From: Halobacterium sp. DL1
GTDB lineage: Archaea > Halobacteriota > Halobacteria > Halobacteriales > Halobacteriaceae
Assembly: GCA_000230955.3 (NCBI GenBank)
Contig: CP007060.1
Coordinates: forward strand, 1,736,001-1,800,000
Direction: 5' to 3'
DNA length: 64,000 bases
Positions 59,751 to 64,000 of this stretch are shown here, piece by piece. The position numbers were made by a program, and so were the translations under genes. Under the pieces are notes generated by a model. It searched no databases. It was not told the origin of the DNA and saw only the letters and a list, made by a program, of their open reading frames with translations. The first letter of the stretch is position 1; each line of letters starts with the position of its first letter.

Positions 59751-61013
59751 TTAAGTATAGCGTCCACTGGCCGACGCTGTCCACGCCTCGTAGGCACGGT
59801 ACACCTGTAAGCCAAAGAGCGCGAACAAACCCCAGATGCCGAGCTGGAGTAATGAGAGTATCGGCCGCAGCGCGGCGAGCTGTGGGAAGATTTCAACGCC
59901 GAAGCCTGCGAAGAACCCCAGCACGTAGGAGTGGACGTGCAACGAGAACACTGCTAGCACCGGCAGCACTGGCACACCATCCGGCCGGCGGAATTCGTCG
60001 ACGAGAACGACGATGAGCGCGGGAAGAATCATGTAGACGGCGTACAGATCGGGGATCGGGGTCGCGAGCGGGACCGTCAGGAACCCGAGACAGAGGACGT
60101 GCCGGTCGAGTTGTTCGCTCCGTCGGGTCGCACTAACAAGCGCGCCTGTGGCGACGACTCCGGCAACGAGGAAGTGCGCGTACAGTGCAGCGTCGCCTAA
60201 GACGTAGAACGGTCGGAAGAAGTACGGCCCCCATTCCGTGATGCCACTCGAAACACCGCCGTCGACGGTCTCCTGCCCCCATCCTTTGCCGATGAGGAGG
60301 ACGTCGACATAGGACTGGAAGGTGTCGACTCCGAATACGAGAACGCTCGTTCCGTAGAGGAACACGACTCCGCCGATGCCACCGAGGAGGCGCCGCCAGT
60401 CGCGGAGGAGGTGCGCGTTCGCCGGCGCGTACATTGGCTTCACGAGCGACGTCACCGCGGTAATCCCGCCAGAGAGGACCGCGGGAACCTCGTCGCCGAC
60501 GCGAGCGCGCTCAGTGAACCCCGCGGCGACGCAGAACGCGCCGGCGAGCAATCCGGAGACCTGCCCAGACTTCACCCAGAGAATGGTCGGGAAGAAGCCG
60601 AATAGCGCTAGGAATACGAGTACGCGCTCCGACCGCGTGAGCGAGACATCCAGCGAGCGCAGCAGGAATGTGACGCCGCCAAACATGAGGACTAGCGAGA
60701 AGGCGACCCAAAGTGTGCCTGCCAGATGCGGCGGTAAAACGGTAAACGGGACGAACACGGAGACGACCACTGGCGGATAGACGTACGGATTGTGGACGCG
60801 TGCGTACAACGGCTGCGAGCCGACCGCGCGCTCGCCGGCGGTGTAGAACGCCTGTATAAAGTCGTAGAACGTGAACCCGGGAACGACGCCGAAAATCTGG
60901 AGCGATAACTCGACAACTGGGAACGCAACTAGTGAGACAAGTGTCAGGAGTGTACAGTAGTACGTAAGAGGCCCCCTTTCTCGGAGGTGGGGAAGGCGAT
61001 TCCGGACGGTCAT
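59751..61013 (-). CDS. GT87/DUF2029-type membrane glycosyltransferase
   Basis: A 420-residue polytopic protein with about ten spans. The N-terminal loop YDFIQAFYTAGERAVGSQPL, then NPYVYPPVVVSVFVPF, is the acidic/aromatic loop typical of the polyprenyl-phosphate-mannose-using DUF2029 (GT87) enzymes. LWVKSGQVSGLLAGAFCVAA and PLATPIPDLYAVYMILPALIV are other conserved blocks. It sits at the 5' end of the GT2-GT4-GT4-flippase unit and is divergent from the methyltransferase. A minus-strand TATTTGC near 61040-61046 may be its TATA box. Confidence 0.78.
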   Translation of the reverse strand: MTVRNRLPHLRERGPLTYYCTLLTLVSLVAFPVVELSLQIFGVVPGFTFYDFIQAFYTAGERAVGSQPLYARVHNPYVYPPVVVSVFVPFTVLPPHLAGTLWVAFSLVLMFGGVTFLLRSLDVSLTRSERVLVFLALFGFFPTILWVKSGQVSGLLAGAFCVAAGFTERARVGDEVPAVLSGGITAVTSLVKPMYAPANAHLLRDWRRLLGGIGGVVFLYGTSVLVFGVDTFQSYVDVLLIGKGWGQETVDGGVSSGITEWGPYFFRPFYVLGDAALYAHFLVAGVVATGALVSATRRSEQLDRHVLCLGFLTVPLATPIPDLYAVYMILPALIVVLVDEFRRPDGVPVLPVLAVFSLHVHSYVLGFFAGFGVEIFPQLAALRPILSLLQLGIWGLFALFGLQVYRAYEAWTASASGRYT

Positions 61014-61102
61014 GATACTGGTCTTCCCTTAGCCTTACTTGCAAATACCGGTTTCATCCCGGTACCGACGTGTTCAAATACGAAAAATCCCCATGGGGAG
61101 TA

Positions 61103-61756
61103 ATGGTCGGTGACATCTATACCGAGGCGGACTACTTCCGCTCCCGGTTTCCGTACGACCGTTCGAAACATCGTATCTGGGCTGAAATTGGGAGTTATCT
61201 CGATCAGGAATACGGTATCGACGGTACCGTCGTTGACGTTGGCGCTGGGTACGGCTACTTCCTTTCGGCGGTTTCCGCGCGTCGGAAACTCGCGGTGGAC
61301 GTCAGCGCATACCCTCTGTCTCGGGTTGACGAGCCCATTGATACGTGTCTCGGAAACGCCACGGACCTGCCGCTCGCCGACGATACCGCCGACGTCGTGA
61401 TGGCGAGCAACGTTCTCGAACACCTTGAAGTTGAAGAGATTCGGCGCGCATTGACGGAGTTTCGGCGCGTGCTCGGTAAGGACGGCACGTTGTTCGTGAT
61501 AACGCCGAACTTCGCGCTTGCGCCAGGTAAGTACTTCGACGACTTCACTCACCGGACGATTCTCACCCACCGGTCCGCCGCTGACCTCCTTGCTGTCTCC
61601 GGGTTCGAAGTGAAGGAAACAGTCGTTCGATTTCTGCCGTTCTCGGCCGAGGGACGGGTCCCTGCGTTCCGCCCGCTCGTTAGACTCTACTTGGCGCTTC
61701 CGATCTCGCCGTTCGCGGGCCAGTCACTGCTGGTCGCGGAGCCGAAACACGACTAA
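61103..61756 (+). CDS. class I SAM-dependent methyltransferase
   Basis: A protein of about 217 residues with the SAM motif TVVDVGAGYGYFLSAVSARR, acidic loop LAVDVSAYP, DLPLADDTADVVMASNVLEHL and FRRVLGKDGTLFVITPNF. A glycan or carrier methylation role is suggested by the cluster. I prefer ATG 61103 because TTCAAATAC at 61072-61080 then sits at TATA distance; a GTG at 61070 would add 11 residues. The stop overlaps that of the convergent gene (61753). Confidence 0.82.
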   Translation: MVGDIYTEADYFRSRFPYDRSKHRIWAEIGSYLDQEYGIDGTVVDVGAGYGYFLSAVSARRKLAVDVSAYPLSRVDEPIDTCLGNATDLPLADDTADVVMASNVLEHLEVEEIRRALTEFRRVLGKDGTLFVITPNFALAPGKYFDDFTHRTILTHRSAADLLAVSGFEVKETVVRFLPFSAEGRVPAFRPLVRLYLALPISPFAGQSLLVAEPKHD

Positions 61757-63513
61757 CCGGACTCGTTGACGGGAGTGCGAACGAACACCGTAAACGAACC
61801 GTACGATTCCCCTGTGTAGTTCTCGTCCCCCTGCAGTACCGACAGGAGTGGCGAGTCGATGCGATAGTACTGCTCGTTGCGGAGCACGACCAACGGTGGC
61901 TTGTCGCGCTGGAAGTCGGCGACTGTATAGCGGTCCTTGTCGTGGTATGGCCCGTCAACGTAGTACCCGATGTCCGTCGGGAATACGGCACGCTTCCTGG
62001 CGTCCTCCGGCAGGGATTTGTACTTCTCTTGCACGACTTTGAGAGTCTCTTCCATACCCTCTTGGCCGTAGTAGTAGTGCGTACTGTAGTCGGCCGATGA
62101 CTGGATCGCGAGCGTCGCGCCATTAGTCCCGATGACGACGACGATGAGCGCGATTGTCGCCGCCGTTCGGCCGTCGACGGATACGCGGTCGGGTGCGCGG
62201 CGTCGCAAGACGTGAACCGCGAAGAGAACGCCGATGAACAAGAGGGCATACGCGCCCACCGTCCTCGCCGTGTCGACGGTCACCGAGTGGAAGCCCGCCT
62301 CGAACGGCGCGAGGAAGGGGTCACCGACGAGGACGGCGGACCCGACGGCGACGGCACCCACCGCGCCGACGAAGAGTCGGCGGTTGACGCACGCCTCGTG
62401 GACACGATTCGACACCGCCAGCGCACCGAGTACCGCAAGCAGTGGCACCGCTGGCCCGACGTACTTCGGGAACCCGTACGGCATCTTCGCGAGGACCGCG
62501 TACTGGAGTATCGTTGCCAACGCCACAGAGAGCAGGAGCGCGGACGCCGAGCGCTCGCGGACGCCGGCGACGATGCGGTTGGCCGACGGAAACGTCCGGC
62601 GAACCGGTGACGGCACCAGCGCGAGCACGGCGAGCGCGACGAGGAACGGCGATACCCAGAGCAGTTCCGTGTACAGCGTCCACGCGGACAGCATCACGCG
62701 CTTCGCCGTGGACGCGGCGTCGGCGTCGGACGCCTCAAAGAGCATACCGAAGTTGTGGGCGTACGGCGAGAGGAACGACAGTTCGAGCGCCGACGACACT
62801 GCGTACCACGTCACCGAGAAGAGCGCGAAACCGCCAACCGCTGCGCCCAGTGTAACCGGCGCCAGCCGAGGCCCACGACGGACGACGAGATAACCGCCGA
62901 CGCAGACGAGCAGTACGGGGAGCGGCCCGAACTTAACCCACGATATCGCGGCGAACCAGAGCAGTAGCCCAGCGGCGAGTTGGCCCGTCGACCATTCCTT
63001 GATTTCCGTCGCCCAGATCGTCCACAGCAGGAACGTTATCGTGGCGAGCGTGAGTAGTGACCCGTCGATGTCAATGAGCGTCGCGTCCTGCACGGCAATC
63101 GGCGACGCGACGAAGAGCAGTGCTGCAAGTCCGAGCAGCCTCGGAGACCCGGGCACCCCGTCCAACCGGTGTACGGCCCGGTGTAGGACGACGACGACCG
63201 GCACGACGAGCGCGGCGAGTAGCATCGTCGCGCCGCGTGTGACGACCACGTCGGCTCCCAGGGTATCAATCCATCCGCCTACGTAGTAGATGTATGTCGG
63301 CGGGTGCCAGAGGCCATACTGCCAGCCGGCCTGCTCGCTCTTGTAGTAGAACGGGACACCGCGGACCGCAACCGCCCGCATCCCTCGGACGAACACAGTC
63401 TCATCGATGATGTAGTTGTCTGAGAGGGAAGGGATGGCGGCGAGCACGAACGCGGCGACGGCCACCACCGACGTCGCGACTTCACGCCGGGACGGCAGGA
63501 GTCTCACGGACAT
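61753..63513 (-). CDS. GT39/ArnT-type membrane glycosyltransferase
   Basis: A 586-residue polytopic protein of the PMT/ArnT superfamily with about 11 spans. The acidic catalytic loop is NYIIDETVFVRGMRAVAVRG, followed by WHPPTYIYYVGGWIDTLGAD. The C-terminal extracellular domain (about 450-586) contains AVFPTDIGYYVDGPYHDKDR. It would transfer a sugar from a dolichyl-phosphate donor outside the cell, and the SMR-like gene and the GT2 upstream could supply and flip such a donor. It begins right after the SMR-like gene with no gap. Confidence 0.82.
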   Translation of the reverse strand: MSVRLLPSRREVATSVVAVAAFVLAAIPSLSDNYIIDETVFVRGMRAVAVRGVPFYYKSEQAGWQYGLWHPPTYIYYVGGWIDTLGADVVVTRGATMLLAALVVPVVVVLHRAVHRLDGVPGSPRLLGLAALLFVASPIAVQDATLIDIDGSLLTLATITFLLWTIWATEIKEWSTGQLAAGLLLWFAAISWVKFGPLPVLLVCVGGYLVVRRGPRLAPVTLGAAVGGFALFSVTWYAVSSALELSFLSPYAHNFGMLFEASDADAASTAKRVMLSAWTLYTELLWVSPFLVALAVLALVPSPVRRTFPSANRIVAGVRERSASALLLSVALATILQYAVLAKMPYGFPKYVGPAVPLLAVLGALAVSNRVHEACVNRRLFVGAVGAVAVGSAVLVGDPFLAPFEAGFHSVTVDTARTVGAYALLFIGVLFAVHVLRRRAPDRVSVDGRTAATIALIVVVIGTNGATLAIQSSADYSTHYYYGQEGMEETLKVVQEKYKSLPEDARKRAVFPTDIGYYVDGPYHDKDRYTVADFQRDKPPLVVLRNEQYYRIDSPLLSVLQGDENYTGESYGSFTVFVRTPVNESG

Positions 63514-63879
63514 TCACGCGCTCCCCCCGAGACCAATGAGGGTGATGCCCACGAACACCAGCAGCGTCCCGAAGATGGTTCGCGGACCGACCGACTCGCC
63601 GAGCACAGTCACGCTCAGGACGACGACAAGTACGTACGTCAGCCCCATAAACGGGTAGGCCAGCGAGAGCCGGGTGCGGGAGAGCGCGTTCACGTAGAGC
63701 GTGAAGCTCGACGCGTACAGCACGCCGCCGACGAGGAAGTACGGGTGGCCGAGTAAGCCGAGCGGGTTAGTAAAGAGGTCACCGAGCGAGCTCAACGCGT
63801 CGGAGCCGATCTTCAACGACAGCTGGCCCGCGGCATTCAGGACAGCAACGAGGACCAGTTGCAGGATGGTAGAACGCAT
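63514..63879 (-). CDS. SMR/EamA-like four-span membrane protein
   Basis: A 121-residue protein with four predicted spans: residues about 3-22 (TILQLVLVAVLNAAGQLSLK), 45-67 (PYFLVGGVLYASSFTLYVNA), 72-92 (LSLAYPFMGLTYVLVVVLSV) and 99-118 (TIFGTLLVFVGITLIGLGG). LAYPFMGLTYVLVVVLS is the SMR/ArnE-F hallmark. Small proteins of this type flip undecaprenyl-phosphate aminoarabinose in bacteria. Between a GT2 and an ArnT-like gene, a lipid-sugar flippase role is the best inference. Confidence 0.75.
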   Translation of the reverse strand: MRSTILQLVLVAVLNAAGQLSLKIGSDALSSLGDLFTNPLGLLGHPYFLVGGVLYASSFTLYVNALSRTRLSLAYPFMGLTYVLVVVLSVTVLGESVGPRTIFGTLLVFVGITLIGLGGSA

Positions 63880-64000
63880 CTACTTGCGGTTCACCCATTC
63901 TTTCACAATGAACACGATCATCACAAGCCCGAGTTTGAAAGCGGGCAAGAACTCCCCGGTAATCTTCGACGTACCCTCCCGCGGCCGGTAGTTGACTGGA
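63880..64000 (-). CDS. GT2 (dolichyl-phosphate sugar synthase-type), C-terminus only
   Basis: The last 39 codons of a gene entering from the right edge: PVNYRPREGTSKITGEFLPA, then FKLGLVMIVFIVKEWVNRK and TAG at 63880-63882. YRPREGTSKI is the characteristic C-terminal motif of GT2 enzymes of the DPM/dolichyl-phosphate-glucose synthase type. The stop is adjacent to the ATG of the SMR-like gene, so synthesis, flipping and use of a lipid-sugar may be encoded consecutively. Confidence 0.7.
   Translation of the reverse strand, partial: PVNYRPREGTSKITGEFLPAFKLGLVMIVFIVKEWVNRK

Overview
The window is GC-rich and reads as chromosomal DNA of a halophilic archaeon (class Halobacteria). The encoded proteins are strongly acidic. 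Many families are known mainly or only from haloarchaea (HalOD1, DUF7344, DUF7521, DUF7524, DUF7527, UPF0058, DUF5800). Exported proteins carry twin-arginine or lipobox signals, promoters are TATA-like about 25-35 nt before start codons, and an archaeal AglB oligosaccharyltransferase is present. I cannot name the genus. I saw no tRNA, rRNA, CRISPR array, transposase or integrase.

Layout. (1) 1-6.8 kb: an edge-truncated secreted beta-helix protein, small regulatory and zinc-ribbon proteins, a TraB-like protein, a small heat-shock protein and a second beta-helix lipoprotein. (2) 7.0-14.8 kb: a tightly overlapping surface-polysaccharide operon. Its first four genes (acetyltransferase, aminotransferase, Gfo/Idh oxidoreductase, nucleotide-sugar dehydrogenase) match the enzyme set that makes UDP-2,3-diacetamido-hexuronic acid. 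DUF354 and two NodB-fold proteins follow, then an odd chimera of half a FemAB/GNAT domain and half a winged HTH. (3) 15-25 kb: microproteins, regulators, CysS, a CbiX/DR2241 pair, Trm112-like and PurA. The DR2241 gene carries an in-frame block of four consecutive near-perfect hairpins. (4) 25-43 kb: a DUF7527 protein, UPF0058, a molybdopterin oxidoreductase, the menaquinone genes menF-menD-menB and menA-menC-menE in two blocks, a histidine kinase, CutA, a NRDE protein and a GlpA-like dehydrogenase. (5) 43-64 kb: DUF368, AglB and a protein-N-glycosylation island. The island holds three epimerase/decarboxylase genes, a nucleotidyltransferase, an AglD-like GT2 with flippase-like domain, two GT39/83-type membrane glycosyltransferases, a Wzx-like flippase, two GT4, a short GT2, a GT87, a methyltransferase, an SMR/EamA-like protein and the C-terminus of another GT2 at the edge.

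How they fit together. The polysaccharide operon and the agl island both build surface glycans: the first makes an unusual diamino-uronic acid donor, the second assembles a lipid-linked glycan that AglB moves onto Asn residues of exported proteins such as the S-layer. The men genes supply the respiratory quinone.

The most unusual signals are the hairpin block inside the DR2241 gene (21498-21609), a TAACAAA-type element recurring 32-38 nt before the starts of neighbouring 4.8-15.4 kb genes, the FemAB/HTH chimera, and compositional mosaicism in and next to aglB.
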